Counted from the stretch's first letter, positions 1-9,134 are shown. The stretch is 64,000 nucleotides of DNA from Propionibacteriaceae bacterium (GCA_025965155.1 JAOPXN010000084.1:1-64000); one strand, 5' to 3'. Made by a program: numbers and translations. Notes: generated by a model from the letters alone, not told the origin.

Positions 1-554
1 GCCTCCCAGATCTTGGCCTGTTCCGCGGCGCCGTGCGGGTCGGCGGCGATGATCGCGGCGCCGAGCAGCGGCTCGAACCTCGCCCACGGCACCGTACTGA
101 TCGCGGTGGCGACGGCCCGGTCCACGACCCCGGCCGCCTCCGCCGGCAGCTGCCGGGTCGCCTGCGCGACCTTGCGGGCCTGCCAGCCGCGGACCTGCCC
201 GGCCAGCACCCGACCCCACAGCAGCGGCAGCCGGTGCCGCAGGTCGAGCGCGTCGGCCATCTGCCTGGTCGCGGCGGCGGTGCTGGTGTGTTGCAGGGCG
301 CCCAGCTCGGCGGCGGCGAACTCCCGCACCGCCGGCGTCCCCACTCCACCGATCCGGCGGCACTCCTCCACCCCCGCACCCACACCGGACAGCGAGCAGC
401 GCGGGTCGGACAGGTCAACACTGTGCAGGTCGGCCCAGTGCGCGGCCAACACCAACAACACGGTCTCCGCCTCCACCTGGGCGCGGTAGCTGTCGGCCAC
501 CAGCGCCGCGACGGCACCACCCGACAACCCCGCCAACCCCGCCAAATCGAACAT
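1..554 (-). CDS. DUF222 (13E12-type) HNH endonuclease family protein, 5' part only
   Basis: This open frame starts at ATG 554 on the minus strand and runs off the left edge without a stop, giving the first 184 residues. The translation begins MFDLAGLAGLSGG. It continues with the helical, Ala/Arg-rich DUF222 pattern, including LRHRLPLLWGRVLAGQVRGW at about 104-123 and a later VVDRAV...WARFEPL segment. In this family DUF222 precedes a C-terminal HNH nuclease motif, which would lie outside the window, so nuclease identity is inferred. The start is supported by TAGTGT at 561-566, six bases upstream of ATG. An SOS-box-like palindrome overlaps the start codon. Such genes are often multicopy; no second copy is in this window. 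Confidence 0.8.
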   Translation of the reverse strand, partial: MFDLAGLAGLSGGAVAALVADSYRAQVEAETVLLVLAAHWADLHSVDLSDPRCSLSGVGAGVEECRRIGGVGTPAVREFAAAELGALQHTSTAAATRQMADALDLRHRLPLLWGRVLAGQVRGWQARKVAQATRQLPAEAAGVVDRAVATAISTVPWARFEPLLGAAIIAADPHGAAEQAKIWE

Positions 555-562
555 ACGTTCAC
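547..562. promoter_or_regulatory. LexA/SOS-box-like palindrome over the DUF222 start codon
   Basis: The bases TCGAACATACGTTCAC match the Gram-positive and actinobacterial SOS box (CGAAC-N4-GTTCG type) at 13 of 14 core positions. The site covers the ATG (552-554) and abuts the -10 hexamer at 561-566, so a bound repressor would block transcription from a leaderless promoter. LexA binding is inferred from the motif alone. Confidence 0.55.
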
Positions 563-566
563 ACTA
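561..566 (-). promoter_or_regulatory. -10 hexamer, leaderless DUF222 gene
   Basis: TAGTGT on the minus strand lies six bases before ATG 554. It fixes the start codon and implies transcription begins at or next to it. Confidence 0.4.
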
Positions 567-699
567 ACGGGGCCGTCTGACAATTTGTGAGTTGCCGGTG
601 CCCGCCCACAGAGGACATTGCCGGTGGAATCGATGTGCCCCAAGTGAGCGCTCCGGTCAGAGTCCCCGAGCGAGCTACCCACGTAGCAGCATTACGGCT

Positions 700-1104
700 T
701 CACGGGCTGCCTGGCTCATGGCCGACGCGCGCGAGCAGCCGCTTGCTCAGGACGACGTCGTGCGGTAGCCGCTTCAACTCCGGAGCGTCCGCATCAACTC
801 CCTGCTGCCGGAGGGTCGCAGCCAGCAGGGCCCAGTGATCTGCCTCCATGTCCTCGTGCGAGTGCCCATCGGATGGCTCGTCCGGTCCGACCACCATGCG
901 CGTAGTGTCCACAATGTCCTCAACCGAGGTCGCAGCCCAGATGTTGGGTGAACCGGAGACGCTCCACCCCCGGTCATCCAGCAGCAGCACGCGGCGGCCG
1001 TTCACCAGCACGGCCTCGTGTCGTGCCGATACCGATATCCGCCGAACGTCACTGACAAGTTCATCGACCTCGACGAACGTCACCAGGCGTCTTACTGGAC
1101 CCAT
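700..1104 (-). CDS. hypothetical protein (134 aa)
   Basis: I do not recognise a named family. The protein reads like a real soluble actinobacterial protein: an N-terminal beta-rich stretch (MGPVRRLVTFVEVDELVSDV, then VLVNGRRVLLLDDRGW at about 33-48), followed by an acidic helical C-terminus with HWALLAATLRQQGVDADAP and LKRLPHDVVLSKRLL. The plus-strand frames over the same bases are Ser/Arg/Pro-rich shadows. The frame stays open upstream to TTG 1257, but that extension is Arg- and Ser-rich. I prefer ATG 1104, which has GATGAT six bases upstream as a weak -10. It is transcribed away from the neighbouring lipoprotein gene. Confidence 0.5.
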   Translation of the reverse strand: MGPVRRLVTFVEVDELVSDVRRISVSARHEAVLVNGRRVLLLDDRGWSVSGSPNIWAATSVEDIVDTTRMVVGPDEPSDGHSHEDMEADHWALLAATLRQQGVDADAPELKRLPHDVVLSKRLLARVGHEPGSP

Positions 1105-1309
1105 CTGCACATCATCGCAACCCAACCGTGTCGCATCTGCAGATTTCCCGAAGTGGGTTGCCGAACGTCGACGAAGACCTCTAGCCGAGCCACAAGGGAC
1201 CGAACCCAGGCCCGAGATCCGGATGGGCTCGGCGGCGTTAAACCGGGAGTCGGACAAGTTAGCCCTCGTACCGTCTCGGCGTGACGTTCAACCACCCGAG
1301 AAACGAACC

Positions 1310-1315
1310 TAGACT
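1310..1315 (+). promoter_or_regulatory. -10 hexamer of the 1322 lipoprotein gene
   Basis: TAGACT lies six bases before ATG 1322. TTCAAC at 1287-1292, 17 bases upstream, is a weak -35. The message would be leaderless. Confidence 0.4.
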
Positions 1316-1321
1316 CGACAG

Positions 1322-1804
1322 ATGAGGGTCCGACCGATCGTCATCGCCTCCTTGTCGGTGCTCATAGCTGGCTGCAACGGTCCGTCGTCGCTGGCCTGCA
1401 CAGAGATAGCGGCGCAGTCGGGCATTGCGGTCACCGTGGAGCGGAGCGCCGCCGCGACCTTGACAGCGCTGAGCATCAAGGCCTGCCTGGGTGCCACGTG
1501 CTTCGAACACCCGGTGGTCCTCTCCCCCGGTTCAGACACAGTTCACCAGGGCTGCGACGGCACCGGCCCGGACGCGCCGTGTTCGGCGACGGCCGTTCCG
1601 AACGGCACAAAGGTCGGTTTCGTGGAAATGCTGGACCTGCCGGAGGGACCGCTTGCCGTGTCTGCGACGGAGACTCGGGGCCGCCGGAAGGAACAGCTAC
1701 CGGCAGTCACCATCGTCGCCCGCACCACCTATCCCAACGGTGTCGACTGTCCCGGTAGCGGCAACCAGGCTCCGCTCACAGTCACGACTGAGGGGCTTCG
1801 CTAG
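1322..1804 (+). CDS. small secreted lipoprotein, function unknown
   Basis: A 160-aa protein with a short signal peptide ending in the lipobox LIAGC (Cys18), so it is predicted to be lipid-anchored on the outer face of the membrane. The mature part is about 140 residues and has five further cysteines plus the segment ATLTALSIKACLGATCFEH. It ends with a beta-rich stretch, LTVTTEGLR. No catalytic motif or family is recognisable. The start follows a -10 hexamer at 1310-1315 directly. The stop overlaps the stop codon of the convergent glnE gene by four bases, leaving no room for a separate terminator between them. Confidence 0.65.
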   Translation: MRVRPIVIASLSVLIAGCNGPSSLACTEIAAQSGIAVTVERSAAATLTALSIKACLGATCFEHPVVLSPGSDTVHQGCDGTGPDAPCSATAVPNGTKVGFVEMLDLPEGPLAVSATETRGRRKEQLPAVTIVARTTYPNGVDCPGSGNQAPLTVTTEGLR

Positions 1805-4767
1805 CCGGTCTCTCCCCAGAACACCCGGTTCACCACGCCGCGGGCGCGTCGGGTCACCCGCCGATAGTCCGCCAGGAGATGAGAGGACTCCCCGGGGCCG
1901 TAACCCATCAGCTCGGCCAGCGCCGCCAGCTCGCGGTTGTCGCTCGGCAGTGAGTCAGAGCCGCGACCCCGCACCAACATGATCTGGTTCCGGATCTTGC
2001 TGGCGAGCATCCAGGCCGCCTCCAGCTGAGCGGCGTCGATCGGTCCCAGCACCCCGGCGTCGCGGGCAGCACGCAGAGCCTCGATGGTTCTGCTCGACCG
2101 CAGCTCGGGGATCCTCCAGGCATGTTGGAGCTGCAGCAGCTGAACGGTCCACTCCACATCGGCCAGGCCACCCGGCCCCAGCTTGGTGTGCTTGGCCGGA
2201 TTGGCGCCGCGCGGTAACCGCTCCGCCTCGACCCGGGCTTTGAGCTTGCGGATCTCGGTCAGCTGGGCAGCGGTCAGCCCACCTTCGGGCCAGCGGCGGG
2301 CGTCGATCTCCTCCAGCAGCTCCCGCCCCAGCTCCTCGTCGCCGGCCAGGGCGTCCGCCCGGACCAGAGCCTGCAGCTCCCAGGTTGAGGACCAGCGGCT
2401 GTAGTAGTTCCGGTACGCGGTCAGCGACCGGATCAGGGCGCCACCCTTGCCCTCCGGTCGCAGGTCTGCGTCAATGCTGAGGACCGGGTCGGCGCCTGGT
2501 CGAGTCAACAGCTTGCGCATCTCGGTGACGATGCCGCTGGCGATCCTGGTCCGGTCACCCTCCCCCTCGGCGTCGTCCATCACGAACATCGCATCGGCAT
2601 CGGAGGCGTACGACATCTCCCGGCCACCCCAGCGGCCCATGGCGATGACCGCGATCCGCGGCACCGACTCGGCCGGGGACGCATCCTGGGCCACCATCAG
2701 CGCCGCGTCGATGGTGGCCGAGGCAAGGTCCGCCAACGCCTCCCCGACGGCCAGCACATCGTTCAAGCCGAGCAGGTCGCCGGCGGCGGTACGGAACAGC
2801 TCCCGCCGGCGGATCGCCCGGATGGACTCGACCGCGGCGACGGGGTTGCTGTGCCTGCGCGCGGCCGTCCGCATCTCCACCCGCAGCGACTCCAGCGTCC
2901 GCGGCCTCAGCTGTTCATCGTCGCCCAGCATCTGCACGGTCTGCGGCGCCCGGGTCAACAGCTGAACCGCGTACCTGCTGGAGGCGAGGATGTGCGCGAG
3001 CCGCTCAGCCGTACGGCCCTCGTCTCGCAGCGCGCGCAGGTACCAGGGTGTGGTGCCGAGTGCCTCAGACACCTGCCGGAAAGCAAGCAGTCCATGATCA
3101 GGGTTGGGTGCATCCGCGAACCAGCCCAACATCGCCGGCAAGAGCTGCCGCTGGATCTCCGCCTGTCGGCTCATCCCCTGGCTCAGTGCCGCGATATGGC
3201 GCAGCGCCGCGGACGGGTCTGCGTACCCGAGCGCCTTCAGCCGGTCCACCGCCGAGTCGGTGGTCAGCCGTAGTTCCGAGCTCGGGATCCGCGCCACCGT
3301 GTCCAGCAGCGGCGAGTAGAACAGCCGTTCGTGCAACCGTCGAACGCGTTGTGTACAAGACTTCCAGGTACTCAGCACCTCTCTGACCGGGTCCCGGTAG
3401 CCGAGCGACCGGCCGATCCGACGAAGATCATCATCGCTGTCCGGCAGGACGTGGGTACGGCGGAGCTGGAACAGCTGAATCCGGTGCTCCAGCGTCCGCA
3501 GGAACCGGTACGCGAGTCCGAACCCCTTCCCGTCCTCGCGTCCGACGTAGCCGTTGTCGACCAGAGCCTTCAGTGCCTCAAGGGTGCCGCGGCGACGAAG
3601 TCGATCATCAACACGACCGTGCACCAGCTGAAGCAGCTGCACCGAGAACTCGACGTCGCGCAAACCGCCCTCGCCGAGCTTCAGCTCGCGTCCGGCGTCG
3701 CGGGCAGGGATATGCGCGACCACCCGTTTGCGCATGGCCTGGGTATCGGAGACGAAGTGCTCACGCTCGGCCGCCTGCCAGACCATGGGGCTCACCATGT
3801 CGACGAACTCCTGGCCCAGTGCAAGATCACCGGCACTGGGCCGCGCCTTCAACATCGCCTGGAACTCCCAGGTCTTAGCCCACTTGGTGTAGTAGATCTT
3901 GTGGCTGGCCAAGGTTCGGACCAGCTGGCCGGCCTTGCCCTCGGGCCGCAGGGCCGCATCCACCTCCCAGATCGTTCCGGCGGCGGTGTGCGCGGAACAG
4001 ACCCGGCTGAGCTCCGCCGCCATCCGACCGCCAACAGTGGCTACCTGCTCGTTGGTCAGCAGCGGGGTCCCGGCATCGTCGCTGGCCGACTCCGCCACAT
4101 AGAGAACGTCCACATCGCTGACGTAGTTGAGCTCCTGCGCCCCTGCCTTACCCAGTCCGACGATCGCCAGCCGGCACTGCAGAGCCAGCGGTCCGGTCTT
4201 TGCCCGGGCGATGGCCAGCGCGGCCTCCAGGGTGGCGTCTGCCAGGTCGGACAGCTCGGCGGCGATGCTGGGCATCGCCTCGATCGGTTCAGGGTCACAC
4301 AGGTCCCGGGCCGCGATCCGCAGCAGCGCACCACGATAGGCGATCCGCAGGCTGTCGCCGGACTGATCCGTGGCGACCGGCATGTCCGCAGCCGGGTCCG
4401 CGCCGACCGCCGTCAGCAACTGCGCCCGCAGCTCGTCGGCCGGTACCCGTACCGCTTCGCTGGCCAACACGTTCAGCTGCTCAGGGTGAGCCACCAGGTG
4501 CTGTTGCAGCGAGACGCTGGAACCAAGCACCATGATCAGCTGCCGCGCCATCGCCGGGTCGTTCATCACCCGCTCGACCAGCTCGGGGTCGCCGTCGGCC
4601 AGCCGGTCAAGGCCGGCCAGGGCAAGGTCTGGGTCGGCTGCGCTGGTCACCAGCTCCAGCAGCGGCTCGTACGACTGGTCCCACTGCTGCACCACACGCT
4701 CCGCCGCGGCCGAGTCGGCGAAACCTCGACGGGCCAGGTTGCCTTGGGTGGTCTGCAGTCGTCTCAC
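1801..4767 (-). CDS. glnE: bifunctional glutamine synthetase adenylyltransferase/deadenylase
   Basis: The 988-aa product adenylylates, and removes AMP from, glutamine synthetase type I according to nitrogen status. It contains two nucleotidyltransferase domains. The N-terminal adenylyl-removing domain has GLGKAG at 204-209 and the metal-binding SDVD at 217-220. The C-terminal adenylyl-transferring domain has MGRWGG at 710-715 followed by SDAD. Both carry the family's (D/A)LRPEGK(A/G)G motif. Length matches actinobacterial GlnE. The GTG start at 4767 is supported by TAGCAT at 4774-4779, six bases upstream, which implies a leaderless message. It sits two genes from glnA2, as in mycobacteria and streptomycetes. 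Its usual target, GlnA1, is not in the window. Confidence 0.96.
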   Translation of the reverse strand: MRRLQTTQGNLARRGFADSAAAERVVQQWDQSYEPLLELVTSAADPDLALAGLDRLADGDPELVERVMNDPAMARQLIMVLGSSVSLQQHLVAHPEQLNVLASEAVRVPADELRAQLLTAVGADPAADMPVATDQSGDSLRIAYRGALLRIAARDLCDPEPIEAMPSIAAELSDLADATLEAALAIARAKTGPLALQCRLAIVGLGKAGAQELNYVSDVDVLYVAESASDDAGTPLLTNEQVATVGGRMAAELSRVCSAHTAAGTIWEVDAALRPEGKAGQLVRTLASHKIYYTKWAKTWEFQAMLKARPSAGDLALGQEFVDMVSPMVWQAAEREHFVSDTQAMRKRVVAHIPARDAGRELKLGEGGLRDVEFSVQLLQLVHGRVDDRLRRRGTLEALKALVDNGYVGREDGKGFGLAYRFLRTLEHRIQLFQLRRTHVLPDSDDDLRRIGRSLGYRDPVREVLSTWKSCTQRVRRLHERLFYSPLLDTVARIPSSELRLTTDSAVDRLKALGYADPSAALRHIAALSQGMSRQAEIQRQLLPAMLGWFADAPNPDHGLLAFRQVSEALGTTPWYLRALRDEGRTAERLAHILASSRYAVQLLTRAPQTVQMLGDDEQLRPRTLESLRVEMRTAARRHSNPVAAVESIRAIRRRELFRTAAGDLLGLNDVLAVGEALADLASATIDAALMVAQDASPAESVPRIAVIAMGRWGGREMSYASDADAMFVMDDAEGEGDRTRIASGIVTEMRKLLTRPGADPVLSIDADLRPEGKGGALIRSLTAYRNYYSRWSSTWELQALVRADALAGDEELGRELLEEIDARRWPEGGLTAAQLTEIRKLKARVEAERLPRGANPAKHTKLGPGGLADVEWTVQLLQLQHAWRIPELRSSRTIEALRAARDAGVLGPIDAAQLEAAWMLASKIRNQIMLVRGRGSDSLPSDNRELAALAELMGYGPGESSHLLADYRRVTRRARGVVNRVFWGETG

Positions 4768-4773
4768 GCCATG

Positions 4774-4779
4774 ATGCTA
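4774..4779 (-). promoter_or_regulatory. -10 hexamer of glnE
   Basis: TAGCAT on the minus strand is six bases before GTG 4767. It occupies the ATGATGCTA that could otherwise be read as the start of the divergent gene, which is one reason to move that start to 4813. Confidence 0.45.
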
Positions 4780-4812
4780 ACCACTCCGGTGTCCCTGATA
4801 GCGTCGTCCGTC

Positions 4813-5604
4813 GTGGCGAGGGCACTATCGAAACCAGCGGACGCGTTGTTGGAGCAGTCCCGTACGGTGCTCCACTGGCTGCGCGACGTGCCATCGAACG
4901 CCTTCGAGCAGCCCTCCGTGCTCGGTGAGTGGGACGTCCGCACGGTGACGGGGCATCTGCTGCTGATCCACAGCGGGATGCTAGCCGTCATCGGCCGACC
5001 GACCCGGGACAAGGCACTCCCACTGGCGGATTTCGTCCGCCGCTACCGCCGCGATGTCACCGACATCCTCGATGCCACCCGAACCACCACCGGCGACGCA
5101 ACGCCGGCCGAGCTGCTCGACCGGCTCGAGACTGCGATCGGCGACCTGACGGAGACGCTGGGGGCCGACGCACGCCTGCCAAAGACAGTCGAGACTGCTC
5201 GCGGGCCCAGCACCCTGAACGACTTCATTGCCACCCGGATCGTGGAGGTGGTCGTCCACTCCGACGACCTGAGCCGGTCGCTGCCTGATCGGGACCCGAT
5301 TCAGTTACGCCGCCAGCCGTTGGGAATCGCCAGCCGTACCTTGACCTCGATCCTGGCGGGCCAGCACCCGGGTCGATCCGTCGAGGTACGGGTGCCGCCG
5401 TTCGCCGCCGTGCAGTGCGGCATCGGAGACCCCGGTCCCACGCACACCCGCGGAACCCCGCCGAATGTCGTGGAGACCGACGCTGTCACGTTCTTGCGGA
5501 TGGCGACCGGACGAGTCAGCTGGAACCAGGCGATGGCCACCGGCAAGGTGCATGCCAGTGGTCTGCGCGCCGACCTGTCCCCCGCCCTGCCGCTGCTGTC
5601 CTGA
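4813..5604 (+). CDS. maleylpyruvate isomerase-family (MDMPI/DinB-fold) mycothiol-dependent enzyme
   Basis: A 263-aa protein of the actinobacterial MDMPI family. It has an N-terminal DinB-like four-helix domain with the hallmark [22 protein letters not shown] (in the first 60 residues) and a second helical stretch with [15 protein letters not shown] small C-terminal domain ends in [12 protein letters not shown]. These residues support a metal-binding, mycothiol-using fold; the substrate cannot be told from sequence. The frame is open upstream to ATG 4771, but that segment uses rare CTA and ATA codons and overlaps the glnE -10. I therefore prefer GTG 4813, eight bases after TAGCGT. It is convergent with glnA2, 16 bases away. 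Confidence 0.75.
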   Translation: MARALSKPADALLEQSRTVLHWLRDVPSNAFEQPSVLGEWDVRTVTGHLLLIHSGMLAVIGRPTRDKALPLADFVRRYRRDVTDILDATRTTTGDATPAELLDRLETAIGDLTETLGADARLPKTVETARGPSTLNDFIATRIVEVVVHSDDLSRSLPDRDPIQLRRQPLGIASRTLTSILAGQHPGRSVEVRVPPFAAVQCGIGDPGPTHTRGTPPNVVETDAVTFLRMATGRVSWNQAMATGKVHASGLRADLSPALPLLS

Positions 5605-5620
5605 CGCAGAGGACGGGGAC

Positions 5621-6958
5621 TCAGAGGACGGGCAGCATCCGCTTCAGCTCCATCGGGGTCACCTGGCGGCGGTACTCCTCGAACTCGGCTCGCTTGTTGC
5701 GCAGGAAGAAGTCGAAGACGTGCTCGCCCAGGGTCTCGGCCACCAGCTCGGAGCTCTCCATCACCCGGATCGCCTCGTCCAGGTTCCGTGGCAGCGGCGA
5801 GATGCCGAGCGCCTTCCGCTCCCGCTCGGTCAACGACCAGACGTCGTCCTCGGCTCCCTCGGGCAGCTCGTACTCGCCCTCGATTCCGGCCAGGCCGGCG
5901 GCCAGCATCAACGCGAAGGCCAGGTACGGGTTGCAAGCCGTGTCGATGGACCGGAGCTCAACCCGGGCCGAGGCCCCCTTGTTGGGCTTGTACATAGGCA
6001 CCCGGACCAGCGCCGAACGGTTGTTGCGACCCCAGCAGATGTAGCTGGGAGCCTCGCCACCGCCGGCCAGTCGCTTGTACGAGTTCACCCACTGGTTGGT
6101 GACCGCGGTGATCTCGCCGGCGTGCCGGAGCAGGCCGGCAATGAAGTAGCGGGCCACCTTGGAGAGGTGATGCTCGGCGCTGGCGTCATAGAACGCGTTG
6201 TTGTCGCCTTCGAACAGTGACATGTGGGTGTGCATGCCTGAGCCCGGGTAGTCGGTGAACGGCTTCGGCATGAAGGAGGCATGGATGCCCTGCGACAGCG
6301 CCACCTCCTTGACCACGACCCGGAAGGTCATCAGATTGTCGGCAGTGGACAAGGCGTCGGCGTACCGGAGGTCGATCTCCTGCTGGCCCGGGCCGCCTTC
6401 ATGGTGGGAGAACTCGACCGAGATCCCCATCTGTTCCAACATGGTGATCGCCTTGCGCCGGAAGTCGCTTCCGACACTCTGCGGCGTGTGGTCGAAGTAG
6501 CCCGACTGGTCCACCGGGATAGGCGGCTCACCTGGCACCAGCGGGTCCTTGAACAGGTAGAACTCGACTTCGGGGTGGGTATAGAAGGTGAAACCAAGAT
6601 CGGATGCCTTATTCAGTGCACGCTTCAGCACGTAGCGCGGGTCCGCGTAGGACGGCGACCCGTCCGGCATCGCGATGTCGCAGAACATCCGAGCCGTTGC
6701 CGGCTTGGTGTCGCGCCACGGCAGCACCTGGAAGGTCGACGGGTCCGGCCGGGCCACCATGTCGGACTCATAGACCCGGGCAAAGCCTTCGATTGCCGAG
6801 CCGTCGAACCCGATGCCCTCCGCAAAGGCCCCCTCCAGTTCGGCGGGCGCGATGGCCACCGACTTCAGAAAACCCAGAACATCGGTGAACCACATCCGGA
6901 CAAAACGGACATCACGTTCTTCGATGGCACGCAACACGAACTCTGTCTGCTTGTCCAC
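5621..6958 (-). CDS. glnA2: type I glutamine synthetase, GlnA2 type
   Basis: The 445-aa enzyme makes glutamine from glutamate, ammonia and ATP in the cytoplasm. Visible signatures are FDGSAIEGF (51-59), EVEFYLF in the active-site strand, SHHEGGPGQQE with metal-binding glutamates (184-194), GSGMHTHMSLF (239-249) and RNNRSALVRVP (311-321). Length and sequence style fit the GlnA2 (GSI-alpha-like) group rather than the longer GlnA1. Tyr363 in EYELPEG lies about where GSI-beta enzymes carry the adenylylated tyrosine, but the surrounding NLYDLPPE consensus is not kept, so control by GlnE is uncertain. The GTG start has AAGGG immediately upstream. The spacer to nadE carries a GlnR-like box. Confidence 0.95.
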   Translation of the reverse strand: MDKQTEFVLRAIEERDVRFVRMWFTDVLGFLKSVAIAPAELEGAFAEGIGFDGSAIEGFARVYESDMVARPDPSTFQVLPWRDTKPATARMFCDIAMPDGSPSYADPRYVLKRALNKASDLGFTFYTHPEVEFYLFKDPLVPGEPPIPVDQSGYFDHTPQSVGSDFRRKAITMLEQMGISVEFSHHEGGPGQQEIDLRYADALSTADNLMTFRVVVKEVALSQGIHASFMPKPFTDYPGSGMHTHMSLFEGDNNAFYDASAEHHLSKVARYFIAGLLRHAGEITAVTNQWVNSYKRLAGGGEAPSYICWGRNNRSALVRVPMYKPNKGASARVELRSIDTACNPYLAFALMLAAGLAGIEGEYELPEGAEDDVWSLTERERKALGISPLPRNLDEAIRVMESSELVAETLGEHVFDFFLRNKRAEFEEYRRQVTPMELKRMLPVL

Positions 6959-6982
6959 AACCCTTAGTCTGCCGGTCCTCGT

Positions 6983-6998
6983 GTAACAGCGGCGTTAC
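6983..6998. promoter_or_regulatory. GlnR-like box between glnA2 and nadE
   Basis: GTAAC, six bases, then GTTAC: a perfect dyad with the 5-6-5 spacing of actinobacterial GlnR half-sites (GTnAC-N6-GaAAC). It lies 24 bp upstream of glnA2 and 45 bp upstream of nadE. Assignment to GlnR is inferred; the second half-site deviates (GTTAC for GAAAC). Confidence 0.45.
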
Positions 6999-7031
6999 AT
7001 CGGCCCGTGTCTGACGCGGTAAGCCGGGCAG

Positions 7032-7037
7032 TAGTCT
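7032..7037 (+). promoter_or_regulatory. -10 hexamer of nadE
   Basis: TAGTCT lies six bases before the GTG at 7044, selecting that codon over other in-frame choices. Confidence 0.4.
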
Positions 7038-7043
7038 CTTGGC

Positions 7044-8807
7044 GTGCCACATCTTCGACTTGCACTGGCTCAAATCAACGCAACGGTGGGCGATATCTCC
7101 GCCAACGCAGACCTGGTCGTGGAGTGGGCGCGTCGCGCCCACGAGGCAGGCGCGGACCTGGTGCTGTTCCCGGAGATGGTGCTCACCGGCTACCCGGTGG
7201 AAGATCTGGCGCTCCGCCAGAGTTTCGTCGAGGCGTCCCGGAAGTCGATCACCCGGCTGGCCACCCGCCTGGCGGACGAGGGGCTCGGTGACATGGTGGC
7301 GGTGGTGGGTTATCTGGACCGCACCGACGAACCTGATCATCCCAAGGGTGGTCATCCGCAGAACAAGGCAGCAGTGCTCAGCGGTGGCCGGGTCGTCAGC
7401 TCCTATGCCAAGCACCATCTGCCCAACTACGGCGTCTTCGACGAGTTCCGCTACTTCAGCCGCGGCGAGGACCTGCACGTGGTCCGGATCCATGGCGTGG
7501 ATGTCGCCGTCGCTATCTGTGAAGATCTCTGGCAGGAGGGCGGTCCGGTCGCGGCCGCAGCCGAGGCGCGGGCGGGACTGCTGGCGGTGATCAACGCCAG
7601 CCCGTACGAACGGGACAAGGACGACACCCGTGGCGAGCTCGTGGCCAGACGGGCCGGGGAGGCCGGATGTCCGTTGGCGTACGTCAACCTGGTCGGCGGC
7701 CAGGACGAGCTGGTTTTTGACGGGGATTCCATGATCGCCGACGCTGCCGGTCAGATCGTCGTCCGCGCCCGCCAGTTCGTTGAGGAGCTGGTGGTGGCTG
7801 ATCTTGACCTGCCGGCCGCCGTGGTCGACCTCGATCACCCGGTGGCGGAAGGGCCGGGTCTCAGTGGCATGACGATCAGCCGTACGTTGATCAGTGAAGA
7901 GCCGACCGAGCAGCAGGACCGGGAGTGGATCACCCCGGCGATCGAGGAACGGCTGCCGGCGCTGGAGGAGGTCTACTCCGCTCTTGTTCTCGGACTGCAC
8001 GACTACTGCGCCAAGAACGGCATCGAACGCGTCTACCTCGGGCTGTCCGGCGGCATCGACTCGACCCTGGTCGCCGCCCTCGCCTGTGACGCGATCGGTG
8101 CGGCCAACGTGTACGGCATCTCCAACCCCAGCTCGTACTCCTCCGAGCATTCCAAGACCGACGCGCGCGAGCTCGCCGAGCGGACCGGTCTGAACTTCAG
8201 CACCGTGCCGATCGCTCCCGTGGTGGACGCCTTCCATCAAGCCATCGACATCGACGGCATTGCCGCCGAGAACCTGCAGGCGCGGATCCGCGGGGTGATC
8301 TGGATGGCCGAGTCCAACCAGCACGGTCCCTCGATCGTGCTGGCCTGCGGCAACAAGAGCGAGCTCGCGGTCGGCTACAGCACCATCTACGGGGACGCGG
8401 TCGGAGGCTTCGCCCCGATCAAGGACGTTCCGAAGACCTGGGTGTGGAAGCTGGCGTCCTGGCGCAACGAGAACGCGGTCGCCCGCGGCGAGACGCCGCC
8501 GATCCCCGAGAACACCATCACCAAGGAACCGAGCGCCGAGCTCCGTCCGGGTCAGAAGGACACCGACTCGCTGCCGCCGTACGAGGTCCTGGACGAGATC
8601 CTGACCGACTACGTGGAAGGCGACAAGGGCCGCGACGAGATCATCGCCATGGGCTACGACGCAGACCTGGTCGACCGGGTGATGCGGATGGTTGATCGTG
8701 CCGAGTACAAACGACGGCAGTACCCGCCGGGCACCAAGATCTCGTTCAAGGCCTTCGGCCGCGATCGCCGGCTCCCCATCACCAACGGTTGGCGGGAAGG
8801 GCGATAG
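7044..8807 (+). CDS. nadE: glutamine-dependent NAD+ synthetase
   Basis: The 587-aa two-domain enzyme converts deamido-NAD to NAD+ using glutamine as the ammonia source. The N-terminal nitrilase-fold glutaminase has the catalytic triad Glu44 (LFPEM), Lys123 (YAKHHLPN) and Cys159 (AICEDLW). The C-terminal synthetase has the PP-loop SGGIDS at 335-340 and KSELAVGYSTIYGD further on. The GTG start directly follows a TAGTCT -10. It is divergent from glnA2, sharing the spacer with a GlnR-like dyad, which would tie NAD synthesis to glutamine supply. A 19-bp gap leads into the next gene, suggesting co-transcription. Confidence 0.96.
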   Translation: MPHLRLALAQINATVGDISANADLVVEWARRAHEAGADLVLFPEMVLTGYPVEDLALRQSFVEASRKSITRLATRLADEGLGDMVAVVGYLDRTDEPDHPKGGHPQNKAAVLSGGRVVSSYAKHHLPNYGVFDEFRYFSRGEDLHVVRIHGVDVAVAICEDLWQEGGPVAAAAEARAGLLAVINASPYERDKDDTRGELVARRAGEAGCPLAYVNLVGGQDELVFDGDSMIADAAGQIVVRARQFVEELVVADLDLPAAVVDLDHPVAEGPGLSGMTISRTLISEEPTEQQDREWITPAIEERLPALEEVYSALVLGLHDYCAKNGIERVYLGLSGGIDSTLVAALACDAIGAANVYGISNPSSYSSEHSKTDARELAERTGLNFSTVPIAPVVDAFHQAIDIDGIAAENLQARIRGVIWMAESNQHGPSIVLACGNKSELAVGYSTIYGDAVGGFAPIKDVPKTWVWKLASWRNENAVARGETPPIPENTITKEPSAELRPGQKDTDSLPPYEVLDEILTDYVEGDKGRDEIIAMGYDADLVDRVMRMVDRAEYKRRQYPPGTKISFKAFGRDRRLPITNGWREGR

Positions 8808-8826
8808 CGCGAGCCAGAATGGGGTC

Positions 8827-9126
8827 ATGCTTATCGCCTTCAGTATTGCCCCAGCCGATGCCGACCCGGACGGATCGGTGAGCGTCGCCGTCGCCGACGC
8901 GATCAGGATCGTCCGTGCGTCTGGGCTGCCGAACGAGACCAACGCCATGTTCACCAACCTCGAGGGCGAGTGGGACGAGGTGATGGCCGTGGTCAAGCAG
9001 GCCGTCGACGCAGTCCTGGCGCACTCGGACCGGGTCAGCCTGGTCCTGAAAGCCGACATCCGCCCCGGGCACACCGGCCAGCTGACCGCCAAGGTTCAGC
9101 GGGTGAACCAGCGACTCGAGGACTGA
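8827..9126 (+). CDS. MTH1187/YkoF-family thiamine-binding-type protein
   Basis: A 99-aa ferredoxin-fold protein beginning MLIAFSIAPADADPDGSVS. It matches the small MTH1187 family: a first strand with a Gly-Ser turn, the central NAMFTNLEGEWDEVMAVVKQ (38-57) and a late SLVLKADIRPGHTG strand. Family members bind thiamine or related ligands and form tetramers; the ligand here is not evident. ATG 8827 is chosen because CAGAAT precedes it by six bases and the in-frame extension upstream lies inside nadE. It lies 19 bp downstream of nadE and 129 bp before the sulfate operon. Confidence 0.8.
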   Translation: MLIAFSIAPADADPDGSVSVAVADAIRIVRASGLPNETNAMFTNLEGEWDEVMAVVKQAVDAVLAHSDRVSLVLKADIRPGHTGQLTAKVQRVNQRLED

Positions 9127-9134
9127 CCCGTATC

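Noticed and set aside
3331-4770. Long plus-strand open frame opposite glnE, fused in frame to the MDMPI-type gene
   Set aside because: It is antisense to glnE, rich in Arg/Gln/Gly/His with no domain. High-GC third positions create such frames; only the part from about 4813 is a gene.
6912-9092. 726-codon minus-strand frame opposite nadE
   Set aside because: Antisense shadow of nadE, with His/Arg/Val-rich composition and no homology pattern.
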